NCBI RefSeq assembly: GCF_006494375.1
Contig: NZ_VHIZ01000041.1
Span: 131,927 to 195,926 of the forward strand
DNA length: 64,000 nt
Reading direction: 5' to 3'
Source of the DNA: Pantoea anthophila
Lineage (GTDB): Bacteria; Pseudomonadota; Gammaproteobacteria; Enterobacterales; Enterobacteriaceae
The notes below the pieces were generated by a model. That model did no database searches and was not told where the DNA came from. It saw only the letters and a program-made list of their open reading frames with translations. The translations under genes and the position numbers were made by a program. Shown here one piece after another: positions 40,007 to 49,131 of this stretch. Numbering within the stretch: position 1 is the stretch's first letter; every line of letters starts with the position of its first letter.

Positions 40007-41268
40007 ACTTTGTCTCTCCCGGCGGTCACCGGCTGCGCGGCAATCACCTGCTGAAAAAGGGTCATAACGGGCTCCCGCGTCGGGGCGCTGAGGCTGAAGG
40101 TCGCCAGAATGCCGGCGTGACGGGTGAGATCGGCGTAGAGCGATGAGCGGGATGACACCTGCAACGCAGGCAACCGGAGGGGGGGTAACAGCGCCCCCTG
40201 CTGATGCTGTTCAATCCAGCGTTCCGCCGCCTGCAGCTGTGCGGGCTGGCGCAGGCGCAGCTGGCCGACAGCGCGTGACGTGCTCAGGGCAAAGGCAGGC
40301 AGGGTGCCTCCCGCCTCCAGCCGGAAAGTCACCTCAGCCCAGTTGATACCGGTCGCCTCCTCAACCAGCGTCGCCACCCCCATGCCAGAGAGCCGGAACC
40401 CCATCTCCAGAAAATGCGGCACGCCGTTAACCACAATGAAATCGATATGAAACGCGCCCTGACGATAGCCAAAGGTTTCGCAGCAGAAGGTCATGAGACT
40501 GCTGAACGCGGCGGGTAGCGCCGCTGCTGCCATCGCCACATGCCCCGACTCATAAAAGCTGACGCAGCCTTCGCTGTCCCGGTGCTGCTCAATCACCTTC
40601 TGGCAGCAGGTCAGCGCCCGGGGATGCCCCTGCGCGACCACACCCTGTAGCGAAAACTCCTCGCCGATCAGGGCGCTTTCCACGATAAAGCCGCTGAAGC
40701 CGCGCCCGCCATAGTTCATGGTCTGCACCAGCTGCTTCACCACGCTGCGCAGCTGATCGGCCCGCTCAATCAGCCAGATGCCCAGCCCGCCGCCGCCATC
40801 TACCGGTTTAACGACGCAGGGATAGATCAGCGCCTGCTCCGCATCCAGAATGCTGAGCGGCGAGGCAAAAAAGCGAAACTCCGGCTGCGGGAAGCGCGGC
40901 CAGGCTTTTTTTAGCGCCATGCGCTGCGCATATTTATCCAGCGGAATAAAGGCGGCGGGCGCGTCCGGCCCGGCCAGCATGTCGCGCAGTCGTCCGGCGC
41001 TGGCGTTGTAGGCTTCAAAGCCCGCCAGCACCACCAGCGGATGCGCCAGTAAACCGGCGTGCAGATAAGCCTGCATCACCTCCCACGGATTCTCAGGGCG
41101 GTCGAGGCGAATAATCAGATCAAAGGGCAGCGCCAGGCTTAGTGACTGGTAATCGACAAAGTCGCCCATTTCCGCCAGCACGGTGAAATAGCCTTCGCGC
41201 TTTGCCACCGCGCAGTAAGGGTTCTGTCCATCGCGGGTGGCGCCAATTTGCAGAAAAATCTTTTTCAT
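39994..41268 (-). CDS. ATP-grasp ligase
   Basis: 424 aa. The N-terminal part (1-105) is a Rossmann-like preATP-grasp region (MKKIFLQIGATRDGQ). The ATP-grasp fold follows, with the glycine-rich loop KPVDGGGGLG (154-163), the base-binding Glu in VESALIGEEF (196-205) and the metal site HIDF...HFLEMGFRLSG (274-295). At the metal site the common E-x-N-x-R reads E-M-G-F-R, a change also seen in L-amino-acid ligases of the BacD type. A C-terminal domain (330-424) of unknown role completes it. It probably activates a carboxylate as acyl phosphate to form an amide or peptide bond. The start follows AAGGCGAGG. Confidence 0.85.
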   Translation of the reverse strand: MKKIFLQIGATRDGQNPYCAVAKREGYFTVLAEMGDFVDYQSLSLALPFDLIIRLDRPENPWEVMQAYLHAGLLAHPLVVLAGFEAYNASAGRLRDMLAGPDAPAAFIPLDKYAQRMALKKAWPRFPQPEFRFFASPLSILDAEQALIYPCVVKPVDGGGGLGIWLIERADQLRSVVKQLVQTMNYGGRGFSGFIVESALIGEEFSLQGVVAQGHPRALTCCQKVIEQHRDSEGCVSFYESGHVAMAAAALPAAFSSLMTFCCETFGYRQGAFHIDFIVVNGVPHFLEMGFRLSGMGVATLVEEATGINWAEVTFRLEAGGTLPAFALSTSRAVGQLRLRQPAQLQAAERWIEQHQQGALLPPLRLPALQVSSRSSLYADLTRHAGILATFSLSAPTREPVMTLFQQVIAAQPVTAGRDKVCAE

Positions 41269-41285
41269 CGCCTCGCCTTACCGGG

Positions 41286-42749
41286 TTATCGCCCGGAGAT
41301 GACTTCTGTCACCGTGTCATTGAGCACACCGTTACTGACCTGAATCACCGCTTTATGGGGATCGAAGCGCAGCACGCGCGACAGGGGATCGGGGCTTTTG
41401 CCCTCCAGCAGCGAACTGACCGGCTTGCTCTGCCAGCAGTGGCGCATCTGTGTCAGCGTCATGCCGGAGAGGTGCGTTAACGCCCTGGCCAGCGCGACAT
41501 CCTGACTGCGTTGCTCAAGCAGGTCGCGGATAGCAGCCTCCTCCAGCGCGATCTGCTGCCCGGTCAGCCAGTGACCGAGCTGCTGGCCCTGTCCCAGAAA
41601 GGGCGAGTAGATCATGCAGATCAGCTGCGCTTCGCTGAGGTCAAACGCCTGCACGGCGAACGCGGCTGCACGCTGCCGCTGCTGCCGGATCGCGGCGTCA
41701 TCCTGATAGCGCGCCGCCATCTCGTCGATCAGCTGCGGGGGAAAATCCTTCTTCACCATCAGCCCCAGCGCAAAGCGCACATATTCCCGGATCCCCTCGG
41801 CGTAGCTGCGCTGCAGAAGCGTTTCGGCCCGCAGTCCGCGCAGATGCGCCATCAGCGTCGGGTTACCGCAGTCGGACTCAGAAAAGCTGAACATCAGTTC
41901 ATCAAAGCGGAAGCCCATAAAGTCGCTGAGCAGCGCCCAGTGCGCACCCGCTTCATAGGCCGTGTCCTGATAGATATTGAAGAAGAGCGGATCGCGCGCC
42001 AGCTGGTGGGTGATGCGGTGCGCGGGGGTGAGCTGGCCGGCCCCGTAGATGTCGCTGAAGTAGCGCTCTGCGACGCCATCCAGCGTCTGCAGGAACCCGC
42101 TGAAGCCACGGCTTTTTTCCGCGACCGGCGCATCAAACAGTCGTGAGAGGTGACGCGCCCAGGCAACATAGGCGGCCTGCTCCTGCGGCGAATCGCCGGT
42201 GATAATCATATCCACACCGCCGTTGTAGTCCGCCGCCAGGCCAAAGGAGTTGACCATGCTGAGATTGCAGGCGTTGCAGAAGGTGGAGCGCGCATCGGCG
42301 CGAAAGCGGTGGCCATTCATCAGCACATCGTTGCGGTTCTGCTCACGCACGCTGTCCGGCATCGGCAGATCGCGGGCGAAAGGGCGGATCAGCAGACCAT
42401 CCACCACCAGACAGGTCACCCGTTCATCGTCATGCATCGCCAGCGACTGATAAACGCGGTGAATATTATCCATGACGCTCTGGTTCATCGCCGCGTGACG
42501 GTTGGTGCTGACCCGCAGATGAAAGGTGGTGCCCTGCTGCTGCCAGATCAGCCCCTGAATGTAGCGCACGTAAGCCACCATGTAGCTGCTGTCTTTGCCG
42601 CCGCCATAGGCGAGCAGGACGCGGTTGTTCTCAGGCTGCTTATCGGGTAACGCCGCCAGCAGACGGGCCGAACAGCGCTGAGCCGACGCGATGATGGCCG
42701 GTGAGAGATACGCTTCCATTGCTTTCATCATGGCGGGCAGATTATTCAT
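41286..42749 (-). CDS. PP-loop ATP-pyrophosphatase, AsnB-synthetase-like
   Basis: 487 aa. The PP-loop AYGGGKDSS (47-55) marks an N-type ATP pyrophosphatase that adenylates a carboxylate or carbonyl. A CNAC pair (158-161) resembles the metal-binding CxxC of PP-loop sugar amidotransferases and thiolases, and TGDSPQE (184-190) is the second nucleotide-binding motif. The remaining 290 residues are unrecognised, with no glutaminase domain of their own. It is the first gene of the leftward operon and is divergent from the MocR gene. Likely function: activation of a substrate for amidation with ammonia from the operon's class II glutaminase. A sulfur-transfer role cannot be excluded because of the CxxC. 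Confidence 0.78.
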   Translation of the reverse strand: MNNLPAMMKAMEAYLSPAIIASAQRCSARLLAALPDKQPENNRVLLAYGGGKDSSYMVAYVRYIQGLIWQQQGTTFHLRVSTNRHAAMNQSVMDNIHRVYQSLAMHDDERVTCLVVDGLLIRPFARDLPMPDSVREQNRNDVLMNGHRFRADARSTFCNACNLSMVNSFGLAADYNGGVDMIITGDSPQEQAAYVAWARHLSRLFDAPVAEKSRGFSGFLQTLDGVAERYFSDIYGAGQLTPAHRITHQLARDPLFFNIYQDTAYEAGAHWALLSDFMGFRFDELMFSFSESDCGNPTLMAHLRGLRAETLLQRSYAEGIREYVRFALGLMVKKDFPPQLIDEMAARYQDDAAIRQQRQRAAAFAVQAFDLSEAQLICMIYSPFLGQGQQLGHWLTGQQIALEEAAIRDLLEQRSQDVALARALTHLSGMTLTQMRHCWQSKPVSSLLEGKSPDPLSRVLRFDPHKAVIQVSNGVLNDTVTEVISGR

Positions 42750-42858
42750 CTTTCACATTTTCCTTAGGTGAACGGCCTGCCGTTATGGCCACAGGCCCGA
42801 CGGCAGCCGGGCGCTGTGCGCCGTTTAGCGTCATGAATAATTAAGAGATGCAGCCTAA

Positions 42859-42875
42859 AGTACTTTGAATGTACT
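42859..42875. promoter_or_regulatory. Inverted repeat in the divergent PP-loop / mocR promoter region
   Basis: AGTAC-TTTGAAT-GTACT is a perfect 5-bp palindrome with a 7-base centre, placed 42 bases upstream of the regulator's ATG and 109 bases upstream of the PP-loop gene. It is the best candidate for a GntR/MocR operator in the gap. Confidence 0.45.
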
Positions 42876-42917
42876 CTGTTGAATATGCACAGATCAGCGC
42901 GATATGGGGTGGAACAG

Positions 42918-44369
42918 ATGACCGGGGTTATCGGGGAACAGGAGAGTCAGAGCAGCCGTTATCGCCAGATAGCAGAACAGATTAAACAGGCGATCCATGC
43001 CGGTTCACTGGCACCCGACAGCCGTCTGCCTTCGGTGCGCACCCTGGCGACACAGTACAATGTCAGCCTCACCACCGCCCTGAAAACCCTGCGTACGCTG
43101 GAAGATGAGCGCTACGCCGTCGCCCGTCCGAAGTCGGGCTTTTTTGTTGCCCCACAGCGGCCCGCTTCGCGTGCGTTACCCGCCGTCAGCGAACAGCCGC
43201 GCGCCATCGCCCCGCTGGATGAGCAGACCGAACTGCATCTGGCGATGCTCGGATCAGACTGCCGGGTGCGCCTCGATCTGGCGAACGGCGACAGTGCCCT
43301 CTATCCGATCAGGCGGATTGGCCTGCTGATGCGCCAGATGGGTTACAGCAAACCCGCCCTGCTCGGTAACACGGTGAAGGGCACCGGCTATGCGCCGCTG
43401 AAAGCGGAGATTGCCCGGCGCGCGGTCGATTACGGCTGCAATATCAGCGCCGACGATATTCTGATCACCAACGGCTGTATTGAGGCGATCTCGCTGTCAC
43501 TGCGCGCCACGACCCAGCCAGGCGATGTGGTGGCGGTGGAGTCCCCCTGCTATTTCGTCCTGCTGCAGATGCTGCATAACCTCAATTTACGGGTGATTGA
43601 AGTGGAAGCCGGGCCGGAAGGCTATGTGAATGTGGCAACCCTCACCCGTCTGTTTCAGCGCAAAGCGGTGCGGGTCTTTCTGACGCTGTGCAACGTCAAC
43701 AATCCGCTGGGAAAAAGCATTCCCAACGAGCAGAAAGCCTATATTGCGCGCCAGGCCGATGAAAACGATGTGGTGATCATTGAGGATGATATTTTTGGCG
43801 ATACCGCCTTTGGTGAGCGTCGCCCTTTCCCGATGCGCGCCTTCAGCCCCAACGCTATTCTCTGCAGCGGCTTCTCGAAAACCGTGGCACCCGGCATCCG
43901 CATCGGCTGGGTCCACAGCGTCAACTACATGCGTAAGATCGCCTCGCTGAAATATACCTCCACCATGGGCACCTCGGTGCTGTCGCAGGCGGCGGTGGCG
44001 GAACTGCTGCGCAGCGGCGGCTATGATGCTCACCTGCGCAAGCTGCGGCGCGAACTGGCGCGGCAAATCAGCGAAATGCGTCAGTCGGTGCTGCGGGAGT
44101 TTCCGGCCGGGACAACGGTCTCTGACCCGGAAGGGGGATATGTGCTGTGGGTCGCCATGCCGCCGCAGGCGCTGAACGTGCGCGAGCTGTTTCTCAAGGC
44201 GCGCAACGCGGGCATCGGGATTGCGCCGGGCCATATTTTTGCCACCGATCAGCGCTACGATCACTGTTTCCGGCTGAATGCCGGTTTTGGCTGGAATGCG
44301 GAAGTGGAACAGGCGATCCGACAGCTGGCGCAGTGGTGCCAGCTGTCGTTAACCGACGCGCAGGCTTAG
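42918..44369 (+). CDS. MocR-type regulator (GntR HTH fused to aminotransferase fold)
   Basis: 483 aa. Residues 12-78 are a GntR winged helix (YRQIAEQIKQAI ... LPSVRTLATQYNVS ... SGFFV). Residues 110-475 are a fold type I aminotransferase domain with the PLP Lys321 in GFSKTVAPGIRIGW. MocR proteins bind PLP adducts of amino compounds as a signal and usually control the divergent operon. The ATG at 42918 follows GGTGG with good spacing; TTG 42879 and ATG 42885 give longer forms without a better site. It faces the six-gene operon and probably switches it on in response to an amino acid or its PLP aldimine. It ends by overlapping avtA by four bases. Confidence 0.88.
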   Translation: MTGVIGEQESQSSRYRQIAEQIKQAIHAGSLAPDSRLPSVRTLATQYNVSLTTALKTLRTLEDERYAVARPKSGFFVAPQRPASRALPAVSEQPRAIAPLDEQTELHLAMLGSDCRVRLDLANGDSALYPIRRIGLLMRQMGYSKPALLGNTVKGTGYAPLKAEIARRAVDYGCNISADDILITNGCIEAISLSLRATTQPGDVVAVESPCYFVLLQMLHNLNLRVIEVEAGPEGYVNVATLTRLFQRKAVRVFLTLCNVNNPLGKSIPNEQKAYIARQADENDVVIIEDDIFGDTAFGERRPFPMRAFSPNAILCSGFSKTVAPGIRIGWVHSVNYMRKIASLKYTSTMGTSVLSQAAVAELLRSGGYDAHLRKLRRELARQISEMRQSVLREFPAGTTVSDPEGGYVLWVAMPPQALNVRELFLKARNAGIGIAPGHIFATDQRYDHCFRLNAGFGWNAEVEQAIRQLAQWCQLSLTDAQA

Positions 44370-45616
44370 CTGTCGCGCCAGGCGTTCTCCACCTCTTCCG
44401 CCAGAATCTGCACCGCCCGCTCGATGTTCTCCGCATCCGGCACGTAGTTCATCCGCATACACTGGTGGGTGTGCGGCCACGCCTGCTCCAGCCCCGGAAA
44501 GAAGAAGTGGCCCGGCACCATCAGCACCCCGCGCGCTTTCAGCCGCTGATAGAGCGTTTCCGTGGTGATCGGCAGATCGCGGAACCAGAGCCAGAGGAAA
44601 ATCGCCCCTTCCGGCTTGTGGATCAGGCAGCGCTCTTCTGACAGATGGCGACGCAGGATCGCAATCGTCTGCGCAACCTTCTGCTGATAAAACGGCTTAA
44701 TCACCTCTTCGGAGAGCCGCAGCAGATCGCCGCGACGAATCATCTCATTGGCGATGGCCGGGCCAATACTGCCGGGGGCCAGGCTGATGATGCCGTTCAT
44801 GTTGCTCAGCGCAGAGATGGTCTTCTCGTCTGCGATAATGATGCCGCAGCGCGCGCCCGGCAGGCCAAGTTTCGACAGGCTCATGCAGAGAATAATGTTG
44901 GGATTCCACAGCGGACGCACTTCGCTGAAGATGATGCCGGGGAACGGCACGCCGTAGGCATTGTCGATCAGCAGCGGCACATCATGCTGCTGCGCCAGCG
45001 CATCCAGCTGGATCAGCTCCTCATCGGTGATCACGTTGCCGGTGGGGTTGGTCGGACGCGAGACGCAGATCAGCCCGACCTCATCATTCATCGGCAGATG
45101 CTCGAAATCGACATGATATTTGAACTGTCCCTCCGGCAGCAGCTCAATGTTCGGCTTCGCCGACACAAACAGCTCCTCTTCCAGACCGGCATCCGCATAG
45201 CCGAGGTACTCAGGCGCCAGCGGAAACAGCACCCGCTTTTTGCTGCCGTCGGCGCGGCGACCGGCAAACAGGTTAAACAGATAGAAGAAGGCGCTCTGGC
45301 TGCCGTTGGTCAGCGCGATATTCTGCGCGGTAATCGGCCAGCCAAGCTGGTCGCGCAGCAGCCCGGCCAGCGACTCCAGCAGCGTCGCTTTGCCGCGCGG
45401 GCCGTCGTAATTGCACAGTGCTTCGCTGAGTTTGCCCTCCTCATGCATCTGCTGCAGCAGCTGCTGAAAGTAGTCGTTCATGGCCGGGATCTGCGCCGGA
45501 TTACCGCCGCCAAGCATGATGGTGCCGGGCGTACGCAGGCCTGCGCCCATATCTTCCATCAGACGTGAAATGCCGGAATGTTGGGTAAATTTGTCGCCGA
45601 ACTGAGAAAAGGACAT
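44366..45616 (-). CDS. avtA: Valine-pyruvate aminotransferase AvtA
   Basis: 416 aa fold type I aminotransferase, aligned with E. coli AvtA over its full length. AvtA (transaminase C) makes valine or alanine by exchange between 2-oxoisovalerate and pyruvate. The family blocks IMLGGGNPAQIP, ALTNGSQSAFFYLFNLFAGRR, SRPTNPTGNV and the PLP Lys in MSLSKLGLPGARCGI are present. It converges on the MocR gene with a four-base overlap. It is probably backbone metabolism rather than part of the neighbouring operon. Confidence 0.93.
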   Translation of the reverse strand: MSFSQFGDKFTQHSGISRLMEDMGAGLRTPGTIMLGGGNPAQIPAMNDYFQQLLQQMHEEGKLSEALCNYDGPRGKATLLESLAGLLRDQLGWPITAQNIALTNGSQSAFFYLFNLFAGRRADGSKKRVLFPLAPEYLGYADAGLEEELFVSAKPNIELLPEGQFKYHVDFEHLPMNDEVGLICVSRPTNPTGNVITDEELIQLDALAQQHDVPLLIDNAYGVPFPGIIFSEVRPLWNPNIILCMSLSKLGLPGARCGIIIADEKTISALSNMNGIISLAPGSIGPAIANEMIRRGDLLRLSEEVIKPFYQQKVAQTIAILRRHLSEERCLIHKPEGAIFLWLWFRDLPITTETLYQRLKARGVLMVPGHFFFPGLEQAWPHTHQCMRMNYVPDAENIERAVQILAEEVENAWRDS

Positions 45617-45659
45617 AGCGGTTAAAAATTTGTGATTGCGAATCGGGGGTTCACCATAA

Positions 45660-45678
45660 CGCCCGCCATCGGCGGGCG
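45660..45678. terminator. Hairpin between ghrB and avtA
   Basis: CGCCCGCC and GGCGGGCG form an 8-bp stem with a 3-base loop, 20 bases after the ghrB stop on the minus strand. The following U content is poor, so it is a probable rather than a textbook terminator for the kgu operon. Confidence 0.5.
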
Positions 45679-45697
45679 CAATGGAAAGGCGTGGCGA

Positions 45698-46672
45698 TTA
45701 TTTCAGCGCCTGAGGGTTAACGCAGTTTTTATCGACGTTTCCGCCGAGCGCAGCGATAAGATTCTCCACCGCATCCTGCATCATGCCGTAGCGGGTTTCG
45801 TGGGTGGCAGAACCGATGTGCGGCAGCGTCACCACGTTCGGCAGCGACAGCAGCGGAGAGTCGGCAGGAACCGGCTCCTGCTCAAACACATCCAGCCCGG
45901 CGGCGTGCAGTTTGCCCGCCTGCAGCGCGGCGATCAGCGCCTTCTCATCCACCACCGGCCCGCGACCGGCGTTGATCAGTACCGCATCCGGCTTCATCAG
46001 TTCCAGCTCGGCGGCCCCAATCAGATGGTGGGTTTCGTCAGTCAGCGGCAGGCTGATGCAGACAAAATCACTCTGCTGCAGCAGCTCTTTCAGTTCGCAG
46101 CGCTGCGCGCCAAAGCGCGACTGCGCCTCCTCATGCTCACGGCGCGCGTTGTAGAGGATTTTCATGCCGAAGCCAAAGTGGGCGCGCTGCGCCAGCGCCA
46201 TCCCGATCCGTCCCATGCCGAGAATGCCCAGCGTTTTATGGTGTACGTCGATGCCGAACTGCGCCGGTCCGATGCTCTTCTGCCAGTGGCCCGCTTTGAC
46301 CCAGGCATCCAGCTCCGGCACCCGACGCGCGGTGCTCAGCACCAGCGCCATCATGGTGTCAGCCACGGTTTCCGTCAGCACGGTCGGGGTGTGCATCAGC
46401 ACCACATGACGCGCATTCAGCGCTGCCACGTCGAAATTGTCATAGCCCACCGAGACGCTGGAGCAGACGCGCAGATTAGGCATGTTCGCCAGCAGCTCGC
46501 CATTCACTTTTCCGCCCGATCCCAGCAGGCCCTCGGCCTGGCGGAACGCCGCAGCATGCTGCTGCTGGCTCTCTGGCGAAAGATTGCTCACTTCCGTCAC
46601 GTCACACTGTTCAGCCAGGCGCGCATAGAGGTCGTCAGGCAGTTTTTTATAGAGAATTACAGCGGGTTTCAT
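45698..46672 (-). CDS. ghrB: 2-ketoaldonate / hydroxypyruvate reductase GhrB
   Basis: 324 aa D-2-hydroxyacid dehydrogenase. The Rossmann motif [16 protein letters not shown] lies at about 147-162, and the catalytic Arg-Glu-His set is in VSVGYDN / FEQEP / LPHIGSAT regions. It matches E. coli GhrB, which reduces glyoxylate, hydroxypyruvate and 2-ketogluconate. Here it ends the kguE-kguK-kguT series and takes the position of Pseudomonas kguD, so its main role is probably reduction of 2-keto-6-phosphogluconate to 6-phosphogluconate or of 2-ketogluconate itself. A 172-base gap with a GC hairpin separates it from kguT, allowing separate tuning. Confidence 0.9.
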   Translation of the reverse strand: MKPAVILYKKLPDDLYARLAEQCDVTEVSNLSPESQQQHAAAFRQAEGLLGSGGKVNGELLANMPNLRVCSSVSVGYDNFDVAALNARHVVLMHTPTVLTETVADTMMALVLSTARRVPELDAWVKAGHWQKSIGPAQFGIDVHHKTLGILGMGRIGMALAQRAHFGFGMKILYNARREHEEAQSRFGAQRCELKELLQQSDFVCISLPLTDETHHLIGAAELELMKPDAVLINAGRGPVVDEKALIAALQAGKLHAAGLDVFEQEPVPADSPLLSLPNVVTLPHIGSATHETRYGMMQDAVENLIAALGGNVDKNCVNPQALK

Positions 46673-46844
46673 TCAGTGGCTCCCGATCAAACAAATAAGT
46701 AGCGGGCGGCTTGCGGGCCGCCCGGAGAAAACAGAGGCTGACGTTTACGCCCGGGTGGCCTCCGTACAGGCCCGGCAAGGCCTGTGCGAACGGTGCAGGC
46801 GTTGTGGAGCTGCACCGGGCCAGCCCGCTTCAGCGTTTACGCTT
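46673..46844 (-). promoter_or_regulatory. kguT-ghrB spacer with hairpin
   Basis: GGGCGGC (46704-46710) and GCCGCCC (46717-46723) form a stem upstream of ghrB, and the 9-mer CGTTTACGC occurs twice (46742 and 46834). The hairpin could reduce read-through into ghrB or protect the upstream message. No gene is visible. Confidence 0.4.
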
Positions 46845-48125
46845 TCAGGCCGGTTTTGCGCCCCGCAGCGGCGGCGCTTTGTTCTGCGCCGGTTTCACAA
46901 TCAGCGTCAGCCACACCGACACCAGCAGAGCCGAACCCATAAAGATGTAGGAGGCTGCCGGGCTGCCGGTCGCCCCATTAAGATAGCCGACGATCCATGA
47001 ACCGATAAATGACCCCAGCGCACCCATACTGTTGATCAGTGCCATTGCCCCGCCCGCGACGTTGCGTGGCAGCATCTCAGGAATAATGGCGAAGAACGGT
47101 CCGTAAGGCGCATACATCGCGGCACCGGCAATCACCAGCAGGGTGTAGGAGGCCCAGAAGTTGCTTGAGCCGACCAGGTAAGAGCCAAGGAACGCCAGCG
47201 CCCCCACCAGCAGCAGCGGCCAGACAAACAGCTTACGATTCTGGGTTTTGTCCGACGCCCAGGAGACCACGACCATCGCAATGGTCGCCGCCAGATAAGG
47301 CACCGCTGACAGCCAGCCCGCTTCAACCATGCCCATCTGCGTGCCGTTACGCAGAATCGACGGCAGCCACAGCACAAAGCCATACACACCGATGCTCCAG
47401 GCAAAATATTGCAGGCAGAGGATGATCACATTGCGGTTGCGGAACGCTTCACCGTAGTTACGCACCGCCTTGATGTTTTCCTGCTCTTTTTGCAGCTCAG
47501 CCTGCAGGGCCGCTTTCTCTGCATCGCTCATCCAGCGCGCCTGAGACGGCTTATCCTGCACCAGGAACCACCAGGCTATCGCCCAGATGACCGCCGGAAT
47601 CCCTTCAATGATAAACATCTCACGCCAGCCGAAGGATTCGATCAGATAACCCGACACCACCGACATCCAGAGCACGGTGACCGGGTTCCCCAGGATCAGG
47701 AAGGTATTGGCGCGCGAACGTTCCGATTTGGTAAACCAGTTGCTGATGTAAATCAGCATGGCCGGCATCACCGCCGCTTCCACCACGCCCAGCACAAAGC
47801 GAATCGCTGCCAGCATCGGAATGTTACTGACCACACCGGTCAGCGATGCACAGCCACCCCACAGGATCAGGCAGCCGAAAATCAGTTTCTTCACGCTGCG
47901 GCGTTCGGCATAGATTGCGCCCGGGATCTGGAAAAAGAAGTATCCCAGGAAGAACAGCGCGCCCAGCAGCGAGGACATGCCTTTGGTGATGCCAAGATCG
48001 TCATTAATCCCGGCGGCAGAGGCGAAGCTAAAGTTTGCTCGATCGAGATACGCCAGGCTGTAGGTGATAAACACGATGGGCATGATGAACCACCAGCGTT
48101 TTGGCGCGATTGTCTGCTTTTTCAT
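46845..48125 (-). CDS. kguT: MFS transporter, probable 2-ketogluconate importer KguT
   Basis: 426 aa with 12 predicted helices, of the anion:cation symporter branch of the major facilitator superfamily; the N-terminal YLDRANFSFASAAG and the helix 4-5 region EAAVMPAMLIYISNWFTKSERSRAN are typical of sugar-acid permeases. It lies between the kinase and the reductase of the kgu set, so 2-ketogluconate is the likely substrate. The ATG at 48125 is chosen for fit to the family; upstream in-frame codons would add 36 residues that overlap the kguK end region. Confidence 0.83.
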   Translation of the reverse strand: MKKQTIAPKRWWFIMPIVFITYSLAYLDRANFSFASAAGINDDLGITKGMSSLLGALFFLGYFFFQIPGAIYAERRSVKKLIFGCLILWGGCASLTGVVSNIPMLAAIRFVLGVVEAAVMPAMLIYISNWFTKSERSRANTFLILGNPVTVLWMSVVSGYLIESFGWREMFIIEGIPAVIWAIAWWFLVQDKPSQARWMSDAEKAALQAELQKEQENIKAVRNYGEAFRNRNVIILCLQYFAWSIGVYGFVLWLPSILRNGTQMGMVEAGWLSAVPYLAATIAMVVVSWASDKTQNRKLFVWPLLLVGALAFLGSYLVGSSNFWASYTLLVIAGAAMYAPYGPFFAIIPEMLPRNVAGGAMALINSMGALGSFIGSWIVGYLNGATGSPAASYIFMGSALLVSVWLTLIVKPAQNKAPPLRGAKPA

Positions 48126-48159
48126 CGGGAACTCCTGTGTCTTTAGAGGGGCGCGTGAA

Positions 48160-49122
48160 CTACTCGTCGCCCAGTTGCTGACGCGTCGGCAGACCTTCGC
48201 TGTCACCAATGACCTGAATCGCCATCGAACCAATTTTATTGCCGCGGCGAATCGCCTGCGGCAGCGTCTGGCCTTCCAGCAGGGCGCTGATCACGCCGAC
48301 GGCAAAACCGTCACCGGCCCCTACGGTGTCGACCACGTTGTCGACTTTTATCGCCGCCACCTGTCCCTGTTCACCCTGTGCGGTTTTATACCAGGCGCCG
48401 TCACAACCGGTTTTAATCACGACCGCTTTCACACCCTTATCGAGATAAAAATCTGCAATCGCTTCCGGCTGACGGTAGCCGGTCAGGATCAGCCCCTCTT
48501 TTTCGCCTGGCAGTACCCAGTCGGCATACTCCGCCAGCAGATTGAGCTGCTTACGCATCTCCTCTTCACTGCGCCACAGCACCGGCCGCAGATTCGGATC
48601 AAACGAAATGGTTTTCCCGCGCGCGCGCATCTCTTTGGCCGTGTGCTTCAGCAGTTCCAGTGAACTCTCCGAGAGCGCTGCCGCCACCCCGCTGAGGTGC
48701 AGATGGCGTGCCGAGCCAAAGTAGTCCGCATCAAAATCGTCAACCGACAGATGGCTGGCCGCCGAGCCTTTACGGAAATACTCCACCAGCGGATCAGAGC
48801 CATCATCGACTTTGGATTTAAGCTGGAAACCGGTGGGATAACGGTTATCGACCGTGACCCGGGCGTGGTCAATGCCCTCTTTTTCCAGCTGCTGGCAGAT
48901 AAAGCGACCAAAGGCGTCATCGCCAACCCGGCTGACCCAGCCTACTTTCAGGCCAAGACGCGCCAGGCCGGTCGCGACATTGAGTTCTGCGCCTGCTGCG
49001 CGTTTAACAAAGGTCTCTGCGGCCGCGAGATCGCCGGTTTCACGGGCGACAAACATCGCCATCGCTTCGCCGATGGTGACCACATCAAGCGGACCGTTGT
49101 GATATTGGGTGTGATGACTCAT
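48160..49122 (-). CDS. kguK: PfkB-family kinase, 2-ketogluconate kinase KguK
   Basis: 320 aa ribokinase-type kinase. The N-terminal VVTIGEAMAMF and AGAELNVATGLARLG bind the sugar, and the C-terminal VDTVGAGDGFAVGVISALL carries the anion hole and catalytic Asp. It resembles KDG and 2-ketogluconate kinases; the operon context (epimerase-like KguE, permease, reductase) favours 2-ketogluconate. The start is nine bases after the kguE stop. A KDG kinase role is the main alternative. Confidence 0.85.
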   Translation of the reverse strand: MSHHTQYHNGPLDVVTIGEAMAMFVARETGDLAAAETFVKRAAGAELNVATGLARLGLKVGWVSRVGDDAFGRFICQQLEKEGIDHARVTVDNRYPTGFQLKSKVDDGSDPLVEYFRKGSAASHLSVDDFDADYFGSARHLHLSGVAAALSESSLELLKHTAKEMRARGKTISFDPNLRPVLWRSEEEMRKQLNLLAEYADWVLPGEKEGLILTGYRQPEAIADFYLDKGVKAVVIKTGCDGAWYKTAQGEQGQVAAIKVDNVVDTVGAGDGFAVGVISALLEGQTLPQAIRRGNKIGSMAIQVIGDSEGLPTRQQLGDE

Positions 49123-49131
49123 TTTTACTCC

